From an uncultured Collinsella sp. (GTDB lineage Bacteria; Actinomycetota; Coriobacteriia; Coriobacteriales; Coriobacteriaceae): 23,151 nucleotides of DNA. Where the stretch lies: the NCBI GenBank assembly GCA_902478995.1, contig CABSNF010000033.1, positions 1-23,151 of the forward strand. The letters are read 5' to 3'. The notes below the pieces were generated by a model. That model searched no databases, was not told where the DNA came from, and saw nothing but the letters and a program-made list of their open reading frames with translations. Shown here one piece after another: positions 8,197-15,382 of the stretch (its first letter is position 1; every line of letters starts with the position of its first letter). A program made the translations under genes and the position numbers.

Positions 8197-8426
8197 GTGG
8201 TCAAAAAATGCCAAATATGAGTACTGTCACCAATTTAGTAGCAGCAAATTTTCTTGTAATGAGTGCCGGAAATCCCTATTTGTCCAAAAGCGAGGCAGCG
8301 TTATTCCCCATAGGTTCAATAAAATGGGCTTCATAACGAGAATGAATATCGTTAGGAAGCCCAAAAGACGTAAAACATATATGACTATCTTGGCAACAGT
8401 ACTCATATTTGGCGCTTTTTGACCAC
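8197..8426. repeat. 230-bp nested palindromic element (MITE-like or structured RNA element)
   Basis: Two 43-base arms, 8197-8239 and 8384-8426, are inverted copies matching at 37 of 43 positions, including GTGGTCAAAAA and GCCAAATATGAGTACTGT without mismatch. Inside lies a second hairpin: 8326-8339 pairs with 8349-8362 as a 14-bp stem with one mismatch and a 9-base loop, plus a smaller hairpin at 8268-8285. The element is clearly richer in A+T than the flanking genes. AACCCCT occurs directly before the left arm (8190-8196) and again 13 bases after the right arm (8440-8446), a possible but imperfect target duplication. No convincing ORF or transposase. It occupies the gap between pepD and the 3' end of folD, so it could also end or stabilise the folD transcript. 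Confidence 0.75.
8326..8362. other. Internal 14-bp hairpin of the palindromic element
   Basis: GGGCTTC (8326-8332) pairs with GAAGCCC (8356-8362), then after one A-G mismatch TAACGA (8334-8339) pairs with TCGTTA (8349-8354); loop 8340-8348. Confidence 0.75.
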
Positions 8427-8463
8427 GTGGTATATGGCTAACCCCTCAAACAGCCCAAAACGC

Positions 8464-9318
8464 CTATTTCGATGCGCGCTCCGCCGCCTCAATCACGTGT
8501 TTGGCGAGAATTGCGGTGGTCACAGCCCCCACGCCGCCCGGCACGGGTGTGATGGCGCCAACGATCGGTTCCGCAGCATCAAAATCCACGTCGCCGACCA
8601 GTTTTCCGGCAGCCTCGTCCCAATTAATGCCAACATCGATGATCGTCTGGCCCTCGCGAACCGCATCCGCGCCAATCGTGCGCGCGCGTCCAACCGCGGC
8701 AACAACAATGTCGGCAGAACAGCACTCGGCAGCCAGGTCACGCGTATGCGTATGGCACGTCGTCACCGTGGCATTGCGAGCCGTAAGCATGGCGGCAACG
8801 GGACGGCCAATTACCAGCGAGCGACCAACAACGGCAACCTTAGCTCCATCCAGCTCAACGCCGTAATGGTCCAGCAACGCCAACACGGCTTCTGCCGTGC
8901 AAGGAACAAAGCCCTCGCCTCGCCCCGAAAGCGTGGTAAGCAGCGAGGCCGGCGTCATGGAGTCAACATCCTTGGCGGGATCGAGCGACGCAGCAACCGC
9001 ATCCTCGTCAAGCCCAACGGGCAACGGACGAAACATCAGGCACCCGTGAACAGCGGGGTCGGCATTGATGTCCTTAATAGCCGCCAGCAGCTCATCCTGC
9101 GAAACATCGACAGGAAGCAAAACGCGGCGAGCCTCGATGCCAACCTTCTCGCAGCGCTTGAGGGCGCCGCGCTCGTAGGATAGATCGTCCTCGCGCTCGC
9201 CCACGCGAACGATGGTCAGCGTCGGCACGATACCCCGTTCGCGCAGGGCGGTGCAGCGAGCAGCGAGTTCCTCAGTCAAAGCACGGGCAACGGGAGCCCC
9301 TTTGAGCAGCTCTGCCAT
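8464..9318 (-). CDS. folD: FolD: methylene-THF dehydrogenase, cyclohydrolase residues replaced
   Basis: 284 residues, the usual FolD length. It interconverts methylene-THF and methenyl-THF with NADP/NAD in the cytoplasm. Family motifs: SYERGALKRCEKVGIEA (Y48), FRPLP (96-100), KDVDS (116-120), the Rossmann GRSLVIGRPVA and the C-terminal TPVPGGVGAVT. Where bifunctional enzymes have YxxxK and a Gln before the PLP motif (human K56 and Q100), this protein has A52 and F96, so the methenyl-THF cyclohydrolase step is probably lost; fchA directly upstream can supply it. Start set at 9318 because GAGGGG precedes it by 5 bases; a longer frame reading into fchA is rejected. It begins 2 bases after the fchA stop, so the pair is one operon. 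Confidence 0.93.
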   Translation of the reverse strand: MAELLKGAPVARALTEELAARCTALRERGIVPTLTIVRVGEREDDLSYERGALKRCEKVGIEARRVLLPVDVSQDELLAAIKDINADPAVHGCLMFRPLPVGLDEDAVAASLDPAKDVDSMTPASLLTTLSGRGEGFVPCTAEAVLALLDHYGVELDGAKVAVVGRSLVIGRPVAAMLTARNATVTTCHTHTRDLAAECCSADIVVAAVGRARTIGADAVREGQTIIDVGINWDEAAGKLVGDVDFDAAEPIVGAITPVPGGVGAVTTAILAKHVIEAAERASK

Positions 9319-9320
9319 GG

Positions 9321-9953
9321 CTATCCCCTCTTCCTGGCGGCGTCGGCAGCGCGGCGCGCCAGCGCATCGGCGCGCGGTAGCCACGTATCCAGCAGCTCAT
9401 CGCACGCCGTCTCGAGCTCCTCGGCGCGCGCCCGGTCTTTCATAGACGTAGTGTTGGCAAAGAGCGTCAAACTCGCGCCCTGCATGGCAGCGCGGCAGAA
9501 TACGGCGCCGCACGCCACATCGGACAGCAGCTGACGCGAACCCTTGTCGGCCATGTCCTCGAGCAGCGCCAGCGCACGCCCGCAGGCATCCATAATGCGA
9601 TACGGCGGCATAGCGGCCACATGCAGCGCATCCTGAATCGCCGCAGGTCGAGCCGGATCGTCACGCGGAATACCGTACGCCGCGGACACCTGCCCGTAGG
9701 CACGAACGTCCTCGGCAACCAGACCCACAAGTTCCTGCGCCAACTCATCCGCCTGGGCAAACGCGCGTGTCAGATCGTCTGCGCGATCGGCAAGCGCGGG
9801 GTTTGTCGCCCCATAGCGGGCAACCATTCCGCAAAGCGAGGCGCCCAGCGCACCTACAAAGGCGCTCGCGCTGCCACCGCCGGGAACCGGCTCGCGCGCG
9901 GCAAGCGCCTCGGCAAACCCGCGGCAGGTCTTGTCCATCATCTCTTGGCTCAT
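9321..9953 (-). CDS. fchA: FchA: methenyl-THF cyclohydrolase / cyclodeaminase family
   Basis: 210 residues. The motif EPVPGGGSASAFVGALGASL near residues 21-40 marks the formimidoyl-THF cyclodeaminase / methenyl-THF cyclohydrolase family, small all-helical enzymes that close or open the methenyl bridge of tetrahydrofolate. Length (about 210) fits the stand-alone FchA form found in clostridia and acetogens, not the bifunctional animal FTCD. The ATG at 9953 is preferred over that at 9959 because GAAGGTG sits 9 rather than 3 bases away. It is the first gene of an fchA-folD operon, and folD here lacks its own cyclohydrolase residues. Cyclodeaminase activity in histidine breakdown is the alternative; no hut gene is near, which favours the cyclohydrolase reading. 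Confidence 0.85.
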   Translation of the reverse strand: MSQEMMDKTCRGFAEALAAREPVPGGGSASAFVGALGASLCGMVARYGATNPALADRADDLTRAFAQADELAQELVGLVAEDVRAYGQVSAAYGIPRDDPARPAAIQDALHVAAMPPYRIMDACGRALALLEDMADKGSRQLLSDVACGAVFCRAAMQGASLTLFANTTSMKDRARAEELETACDELLDTWLPRADALARRAADAARKRG

Positions 9954-9978
9954 ACGCATGCACCTTCAAGTCATATAC

Positions 9979-10008
9979 ATCGGTCGGGCGGCAACCGCCG
10001 ACCGACCG
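9979..10008. other. Hairpin in the fchA leader
   Basis: CGGTCGG pairs with CCGACCG (7 bp), then after a 3-base bulge 4 further bp close a CAA loop. No T-run follows on either side, so it is not an ordinary terminator; it may tune fchA translation or mRNA stability. Confidence 0.4.
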
Positions 10009-10030
10009 CATCGATCACATAATGGTGCTT

Positions 10031-10059
10031 AGTCTAGCCCATAAGTACATAAGCGTCAG
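10031..10059 (-). promoter_or_regulatory. Candidate sigma-70 promoter of fchA-folD
   Basis: Minus-strand CTGACG (10054-10059) and TAGACT (10031-10036) with a 17-base spacer; about 70 bases upstream of the fchA start. Confidence 0.45.
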
Positions 10060-10414
10060 CGCACCTGGCCATCGCGGATTTCTATGACGAACGATAGGCG
10101 TCGGCACCGCAAACATGGGGAAACATGACCCACCTTTCGGGACTTCCGGACGTCACAAACTGGGGCATATCTATAAACAAGGAACCTGTTGGGGCAACGC
10201 CCGCGTACACGCGATCCTTTAAAACAACGGGCACCTCACCCCGGGGAGAGCCGACAGCACCGGCCCTCCCCTCTTTTGCGCCCGAACATATTGCCACTTA
10301 ACGGCGCAAATCCGGCCCCCAGAATGGGACACATGGCCCACCCGAATGAGCTGCTCACGCGTACAGTAAAGACAGGTAATCCATGGGCGGTTACAGATCG
10401 AGGAGGACACGACC
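10060..10414. other. Gene-poor region between fchA and the lipoprotein gene
   Basis: No supported coding sequence. It holds an orphan plus-strand terminator-like hairpin (10243-10277) and two near-identical 17-base copies, GGGAAACATGACCCACC at 10118-10134 and GGGACACATGGCCCACC at 10326-10342 (15 of 17 match), 208 bases apart in the same orientation. Between them are short hairpins such as GGGC-AAC-GCCC near 10190. A 71-codon minus-strand frame starts with GTG and has no ribosome site. The content suggests a structured leader or a small RNA, unproven. Confidence 0.5.
10243..10277 (+). terminator. Orphan rho-independent terminator
   Basis: GGGGAG (10243-10248) pairs with CTCCCC (10266-10271), and after one mismatch GCCG with CGGC (10250-10253, 10261-10264), loop 10254-10260, followed by TCTTTT. 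No gene on the plus strand ends upstream, so it either ends a small RNA or is part of a leader for the lipoprotein gene. The base run just before it (CTCACCCC) could compete for the same arm. Confidence 0.6.
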
Positions 10415-11008
10415 ATGAAAAAGAAGGCCTTTGCGATTCTCACCCTCTGCATCAGTCTCTTTGCCGCGGTTGCCCTGGTGGGCTGCGGTGGCAGCGGCGG
10501 CGCTACCGGCAGTAGCGGTGGCGGCGGAGCAGAAAAACCAGCCGTGGATATGAGGACCGACTTCATTTGGTTTAAGGTCGAGGTTCCCGAGGGCGTCGAG
10601 ATCACCGACGTTGCCGGCGACACGGCCGATAGGACCCAGTTTAAGTTCACCGAGAGCGAGCACGCCAGCGATCGCTTCATCCCCGTCTTCGACTCTGACA
10701 AGAACGCCGATGAGCTGTTCGACTACGAGGCAAAGTGGAAGGCCAGCTTTGAGTGGACCGAGAATGACCCCGTCAAGTACAACGGCAAGACTTGGCGCAA
10801 CGCTTCCTATACACACTCGGGCGGCGTGACGACTGAGTACTTCACCGAAGCCGGCGGCGGCAGCGTCTACGTGAGCATCGACAACGTCGAAGAGCACAAG
10901 GACGCCGTCGAGACCATGATGAAGTCCCTGGAATTTGCCGATGATATCGCCAAGGCCAAGACCGAGGCTATGGATGTTAAGCTCGACGATATCGAGATTA
11001 AGCGCTAA
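10415..11008 (+). CDS. Secreted lipoprotein of unknown function
   Basis: 197 residues. MKKK start, hydrophobic signal, and a lipobox ALVGC with the lipidated cysteine at C24, followed by a Gly/Ser-rich spacer. It should therefore be anchored outside the cytoplasmic membrane. The mature part (about 45-190) is soluble, acidic, with several aromatic residues (FIWFKVEVPEG, WRNASYTHSGG, GGSVYVSIDN) and an EEHKDAVETMMKSLEFA helix near the end, a layout common to small bacterial lipoproteins with one alpha/beta domain. No family was recognised. GAGGAGG lies 8 bases before the ATG. It is monocistronic, closed by a strong terminator at 11080. It is in no visible operon, so context gives no hint of its ligand. 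Confidence 0.9.
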   Translation: MKKKAFAILTLCISLFAAVALVGCGGSGGATGSSGGGGAEKPAVDMRTDFIWFKVEVPEGVEITDVAGDTADRTQFKFTESEHASDRFIPVFDSDKNADELFDYEAKWKASFEWTENDPVKYNGKTWRNASYTHSGGVTTEYFTEAGGGSVYVSIDNVEEHKDAVETMMKSLEFADDIAKAKTEAMDVKLDDIEIKR

Positions 11009-11079
11009 GCGACTGGCGAGCGCAACGGGAAACACGAGCGCAGCGAAGCAAGCGACAGTAACCCAGCGCTTCGTACCAA

Positions 11080-11111
11080 GGGAGGGTCGGCTCACCGGCC
11101 CTCCCTTTCTT
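11080..11111 (+). terminator. Rho-independent terminator after the lipoprotein gene
   Basis: GGGAGGGTCGG and CCGGCCCTCCC form an 11-bp stem (one G-T pair) with a CTCA loop, followed by TTTCTT. Confidence 0.9.
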
Positions 11112-11263
11112 ATGCCGGTAGCTGGCGAACGCGAGGATGCCGGACTCCAAAACTATCCCAAGCGCGCCAGTAGCACCAATAGACAAGCGCCTCAGCACGT
11201 CCGCCCGCCGATCAATAGCGCCATGCAGACAATTTAAGCCGACGCCTTTAAACATCTGGGCAG

Positions 11264-11269
11264 TATAGT
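11264..11269 (+). promoter_or_regulatory. Candidate -10 box of the PI-PLC gene
   Basis: TATAGT, about 43 bases before the start codon; no clear -35 box is seen. Confidence 0.35.
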
Positions 11270-11312
11270 ATCCAAAACGAGCGCATAACCGCACCCTGCG
11301 AACGGAGGAGTT

Positions 11313-13799
11313 ATGACCGAACACCACGCCATCAGCCGTCGAGCATTCACGTTGGGCCTAGGACTCGCAGCATTGTCGCCTTTTGTAAGCCTGCCCGAAA
11401 CCGCGGGATTGGGCCTTCCCGTGCGCGCGGCATTTGCAGACGACGCTGCCACAGCGTCGGACAGCCTCCACAATTTCGTCATTCGCCTTCGCCCCGCGGG
11501 CTATTTTCGCACCGCGAGCGTCAACCAAGACGGCAACGTTCGCGGCAACGTCTGCCACCTGTTTAACGACGGCACGTCCAGCAAGCTCATCCTTGAGAAC
11601 GTAACGACCAAGAAGGACGATACAAACTGGTACGCCATCCGCACCTTGCTCAATTTCGAAGAGCATAAAAAGACGGGCTACAGCATTTGGTCGGTCGACG
11701 ACGACTCGGACAAAGATGGAAAGGTCATCCACGTATGGGGCGGCGAGTATGACAACAAGCCCAGCCGCGCTTTTGCGTTCGAGCGTCAATCAAACGGAAC
11801 CTACATCATCCGAGACCGCACGGTCGAGAAAGAAACCGAGAAAAAAGACATTAAGTACCTAGCAATAGAATCGAACGGCAAAGACCAGGACAACAATAAG
11901 ATCTGCCATAAGAGTAAGAGCATTCCGTGGGAGCTCGAACTTATCGGTTACGACATGAAAAAGAACGATGCCACGGTTAGCAGCCTCGACTGGATCACGT
12001 ACAGCAGCTACGTCGACGGACCATGTTGGATGAAATACGTCGACGACGACAAGTTCCTCGACGAGCTGAGCATCCCGGGTACGCACGATTCGGGCACCTG
12101 CAGCGTGGACAACGACACTGAGCCCCAATCCTCGCAAGTAAAATGCCAGCAGGATTACATTCCCACGCAGTTGCTCGAAGGCATTCGCTATTTTGATATC
12201 CGGCTCGGAAAGGGCGATGACCCCGGCATCGACCACGGGATTTTCTACCTACTCAAAAAAGACGGGAACTATCTGCATCTCTCCGATGTCATCGGGTACT
12301 TCAAAACATTTTTGAACGAAAACCCGTCAGAAGCGCTCATCATGCTCGCATCGCGCGGCAACGATGAGGCTACCGACGAAAGCATAACGACGGCCTTCGC
12401 CAAGGTTATGGCCGATAACCCCAACCTGTTCTACACGTCGAGCCACGTCCCCACGCTGGGCGAGGTGCGCGGAAAGATCGTCCTGCTGCGTCGATTTGGG
12501 CTCGCCGGCAACAGCGTAAGCGGCCACACGTGGGGCCTCGACCTCACCCAATGGGATGACAAGATCAAGGCGCATTCCGGGCAGTCGATGTGTCTCGTCC
12601 AAGACGCGCGGGGATTTGAAGCCATAGGGGAAACGGGCAATGAAGAGCCCTATTGCACCAAGGTATATGCCCAGGACAAGTACAAACTCACGGGAACCGA
12701 CAAGCTCAGCTGGGTCGATAATGCGCTGAAGGAAACGACCGGGCGCACGCGCAACGAGGTAGATGTCGAGGACGATAACGGGGCCAAGGAGAAAGTCCTG
12801 GAGCGTTGCTGGTCTATCAACTACACCAGCTGCACGGGCTTGTCGCACGGAGGCAATCCTTTTACCTCGGCACGAGTAGTCAACGAGCATCTGTATAAGA
12901 GCCCGTACATCAATCCCAGCGGCATCGAGGATACAAAGTCAGATTACCTCAAGCACATTGGCATCATCGCATCCGACTTTGTTGATGCGGCGCTGGCCCG
13001 GAGCATCTACCAGCGCAATTACGATACGGAGCACAAGCAGACGGCTTCGTACTATCTCCCGTACTATCTCCCGACCCGCATGCGCATGACGTACGGCGAC
13101 TCGCTGAGCGATGCCTCATTCCAGGATGGCAAGACCGTTGGCGAGGGTCATTTCCGCCTCGTCGACAGCAGCAACGTACTCAACGTGGCAGCTTCGGGCC
13201 ATGCGTTTGCCATCGAATATGTGGATGTCGACGCCTTGGGCAACGAGACCGTTACGGAGCTGCGGGGCTCCGTGCCCATCGATATCGATCCACGCGCGCT
13301 GACGCCCCATTTTGAGGGACTCGAAGGCCTTAAGGCCGGCGAAGACGTGCGCGCCAAGATTGCGGCATCACTCGAGGGCAAGCTCGAAACCGATGCCTGC
13401 ACGGCCCAGCTCGAGTTTGTGCACGACGCGAACGGCGCTCCGGGAACGGCGATGGCCGAGGGCGAGGCATTTACCGCGGGAACGTACTGGGTGCGCGTGA
13501 ACGGTCTCTTGGGCGACGCGGCGCAGAGCTACACGCTCGCCAGCGATGGAGCCGCAAGCTTTACCGTAGCGGCCTCGGGCAGTGCAGGCGGCACCGGTAG
13601 CGGCACGGGTTCCAACGCAGACGGCGCCGACAAGAACGGCGGCGGCAACAAGAGCAAGGGCTCGACCGGAAAACTCGCCGACACGGGCGACGGCTCTGGC
13701 GTTGCCGCCGGGCTCGCTGCCGCCGCCGTGGCGACAACGGTCGCCGGCGCGGCGATGCTTGCCAATGACCGCGAAAACGTTGGGGACGACAGCGAATAG
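11313..13799 (+). CDS. Tat-exported phosphatidylinositol-specific phospholipase C with LADTG cell-wall sorting signal
   Basis: 828 residues. A twin-arginine signal is clear (ISRRAFTLGLGLAALSPF, residues 7-24). Residues about 52-212 are a beta-rich region, possibly a ricin-type lectin trefoil. The PI-PLC X domain starts near 245: FLDELSIPGTHDSG gives catalytic H258 and D259, IRYFDIRLG gives D295 and R297, and DHGIF gives H308, so the set known from Bacillus PI-PLC (H32, D33, D67, R69, H82) looks complete. A beta domain follows at about 667-755, then a Gly/Ser linker, LADTG (788-792), a hydrophobic segment and a short acidic tail. LAxTG is the site of class E sortases of actinobacteria. It would act on the cell surface on phosphatidylinositol or GPI-type lipids; no partner gene is adjacent. 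GGAGGAG precedes the ATG; a strong terminator follows. Confidence 0.9.
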   Translation: MTEHHAISRRAFTLGLGLAALSPFVSLPETAGLGLPVRAAFADDAATASDSLHNFVIRLRPAGYFRTASVNQDGNVRGNVCHLFNDGTSSKLILENVTTKKDDTNWYAIRTLLNFEEHKKTGYSIWSVDDDSDKDGKVIHVWGGEYDNKPSRAFAFERQSNGTYIIRDRTVEKETEKKDIKYLAIESNGKDQDNNKICHKSKSIPWELELIGYDMKKNDATVSSLDWITYSSYVDGPCWMKYVDDDKFLDELSIPGTHDSGTCSVDNDTEPQSSQVKCQQDYIPTQLLEGIRYFDIRLGKGDDPGIDHGIFYLLKKDGNYLHLSDVIGYFKTFLNENPSEALIMLASRGNDEATDESITTAFAKVMADNPNLFYTSSHVPTLGEVRGKIVLLRRFGLAGNSVSGHTWGLDLTQWDDKIKAHSGQSMCLVQDARGFEAIGETGNEEPYCTKVYAQDKYKLTGTDKLSWVDNALKETTGRTRNEVDVEDDNGAKEKVLERCWSINYTSCTGLSHGGNPFTSARVVNEHLYKSPYINPSGIEDTKSDYLKHIGIIASDFVDAALARSIYQRNYDTEHKQTASYYLPYYLPTRMRMTYGDSLSDASFQDGKTVGEGHFRLVDSSNVLNVAASGHAFAIEYVDVDALGNETVTELRGSVPIDIDPRALTPHFEGLEGLKAGEDVRAKIAASLEGKLETDACTAQLEFVHDANGAPGTAMAEGEAFTAGTYWVRVNGLLGDAAQSYTLASDGAASFTVAASGSAGGTGSGTGSNADGADKNGGGNKSKGSTGKLADTGDGSGVAAGLAAAAVATTVAGAAMLANDRENVGDDSE

Positions 13800-13835
13800 G
13801 CAAGCCCGCCTTTTAGACACATCGACTCAATTGGG

Positions 13836-13869
13836 GGGGCGCAGAATACCGTTCTGCGCCCCGATTTTT
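13836..13869 (+). terminator. Rho-independent terminator after the PI-PLC gene
   Basis: GGGGCGCAGAA (13836-13846) pairs perfectly with TTCTGCGCCCC (13852-13862), 5-base loop, then GATTTTT. It separates the convergent PI-PLC and PH-like genes. Confidence 0.92.
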
Positions 13870-13894
13870 ACCTTAGCCCGAACACCGTTATCGG

Positions 13895-14164
13895 CTACAT
13901 CACCATGTTCAGCGCATTCACGAACTCCTGAGCTTGGGAGCGGCTGCTCAGACTAAAGACACAGGCAGTCAACAGCCTGTTACGTAGGAAAACGTCGCGG
14001 CCCTTGATCCTGCTGACCCCCGTAATGTCCTTAAGATAAACAATCTCGGTGTGCTTGCCACCAAAAGTGCCCTTCTTGAGCACCTCGATGCGGTTAGGGT
14101 AGATCTTGACGTCTTTAAACCTACCCGAACCTTTGTCCTGGAACAGCAGCGTGTTGTTGTCCAT
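13895..14164 (-). CDS. Small PH-like domain protein
   Basis: 89 residues from the ATG at 14162-14164, which has GGGAG 8 bases upstream; the open frame reaches further (14209) but without a ribosome site. The protein has alternating beta strands (TLLFQDKGS, FKDVKIYPNRIEVLKKG, TEIVYLKDITGVSR) and a C-terminal helix (SQAQEFVNALNMV). This is the layout of bacterial PH-like domains of the short stand-alone type. No signal, membrane segment or cysteine pair. It is probably a cytoplasmic binding or scaffold protein; the partner is unknown. It is convergent with the PI-PLC gene and divergent from the nuclease gene, so it belongs to no operon. Confidence 0.75.
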   Translation of the reverse strand: MDNNTLLFQDKGSGRFKDVKIYPNRIEVLKKGTFGGKHTEIVYLKDITGVSRIKGRDVFLRNRLLTACVFSLSSRSQAQEFVNALNMVM

Positions 14165-14209
14165 ACGCGTCACTCCCGCGGGGTTCGCTAAAACTGCCTC
14201 TATGGTCAC

Positions 14210-14239
14210 ATTTTAACCACCGCAAGGCTCCCATGCGAA
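14210..14239 (-). promoter_or_regulatory. Candidate promoter of the PH-like gene
   Basis: Minus-strand TTCGCA (14234-14239) and TAAAAT (14210-14215) with an 18-base spacer, about 46 bases before the start codon. Confidence 0.4.
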
Positions 14240-14332
14240 GGTGCCAGACAACATAGCAATTCGTGTCCGCGCGAGGCTTTAAACTAAATGCGTTAAAGAT
14301 GCATTCCACAAGAGGAAAGTGGGGCGACAGTG

Positions 14333-15382
14333 ATGGGTGAACTAGTAAACCGTGGAGAATCGGCAATCGTGCCCGAAGGTTTTTACAAGCAGGTCTCCTC
14401 GATTCTCAACGCCGCTCGCGACAAGGCCTATACCGCCGTTAACTTTGCGATGGTTGAGGCATATTGGGAGATCGGCAAGAGTATTGTTGATGAACAGGGC
14501 GGAGAGGAGCGCGCCAAGTATGGCGATGCACTGATCGACGAACTTGCCGTTAGATTGACTAAGGATTTTGGCAGAGGCTTCAACGCCAGAAGCTTAAGAT
14601 ACATGCGTCAGTTTTATCTTGCGTTCCCAATCCGGAACGCGCTGCGTTCCGAATTGAATTGGACACATTACCGCAGGTTATCGCGTATAACCGACCCTGA
14701 TGCTCGAACATGGTACATGAACGAATGCGCCGATTCTCGTTGGAGCACGCGTCAGCTCGAACGCCAGATCAACACCATGTTCCGCGAGCGCCTACTTGCC
14801 AGCAAGGACAAGGAGGCCGTCACCCAGGAAATCCAAAAGAGCGCCCCGGCTCGTCGCCCCGAGGATATCATCCGCGACCCATATGTACTGGAGTTTTTAG
14901 GTTTCTCGGACGATACTGCGTTTCGCGAGAGCGATCTAGAGCAGGCGCTCATCACGCATCTTCAGAAGTTCCTGCTGGAGCTTGGCCGTGGTTTCGCTTT
15001 CGAGGCGCGCCAAAAGCGCATCACCTTTGATGGGCGCCATTTCTATATTGACCTTGTTTTTTACAACTATCTGATGCGCTGCTTCGTGCTCATCGACCTT
15101 AAGACGGACGACCTTACGCATCAGGACCTGGGCCAGATGCAAATGTATGTGAACTACTACACGCGCGAGCTCATGAACGAAGGCGACAATCCGCCCATAG
15201 GCATCGTGCTCTGCGCGGACAAAAGCGATTCGATTGTCGAGTACACGCTGCCCGAAGACAACGACCAAGTGTTTGCCGCCAAATACCTGCCGTATCTTCC
15301 AAGCAAGGAAGAGCTGGCGCGCGAACTAAGCGCCGAGTACCGCGCCATCAACGAAGCGACCAATGGCGAAACGCAAGGGTAG
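14333..15382 (+). CDS. DUF1016 / YhcG-type PDDEXK nuclease family protein
   Basis: 349 residues, the usual length for the family. The N-terminal helical DUF1016 domain (about 15-160) shows YWEIGKSIVDEQ, FGRGFNARSLRYMRQFY and LNWTHYRRLSRI. The C-terminal PDDEXK-like domain (about 175-335) shows FYIDLVFYN (D240), CFVLIDLKT (D255, K257) and QMQMYVNYY. These fit a restriction-endonuclease-like core, though the substrate has not been settled for the family. Relatives are often found near restriction-modification or other defence genes; here it stands alone. The ATG at 14333 is preferred (GGGG 8 bases before) over an adjoining GTG at 14330. Its codon use is less GC-rich than its neighbours, hinting at transfer. 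Confidence 0.88.
   Translation: MGELVNRGESAIVPEGFYKQVSSILNAARDKAYTAVNFAMVEAYWEIGKSIVDEQGGEERAKYGDALIDELAVRLTKDFGRGFNARSLRYMRQFYLAFPIRNALRSELNWTHYRRLSRITDPDARTWYMNECADSRWSTRQLERQINTMFRERLLASKDKEAVTQEIQKSAPARRPEDIIRDPYVLEFLGFSDDTAFRESDLEQALITHLQKFLLELGRGFAFEARQKRITFDGRHFYIDLVFYNYLMRCFVLIDLKTDDLTHQDLGQMQMYVNYYTRELMNEGDNPPIGIVLCADKSDSIVEYTLPEDNDQVFAAKYLPYLPSKEELARELSAEYRAINEATNGETQG

Noticed and set aside
8087..8422. 111-codon plus-strand frame with a CxxC pair
   Set aside because: It starts antisense inside pepD and is read through both arms of the palindromic element, so its composition follows from the repeat.
10082..10297. 71-codon minus-strand frame in the gap upstream of the lipoprotein
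   Set aside because: GTG start without a ribosome site, runs through the orphan terminator hairpin, and no recognisable protein features.
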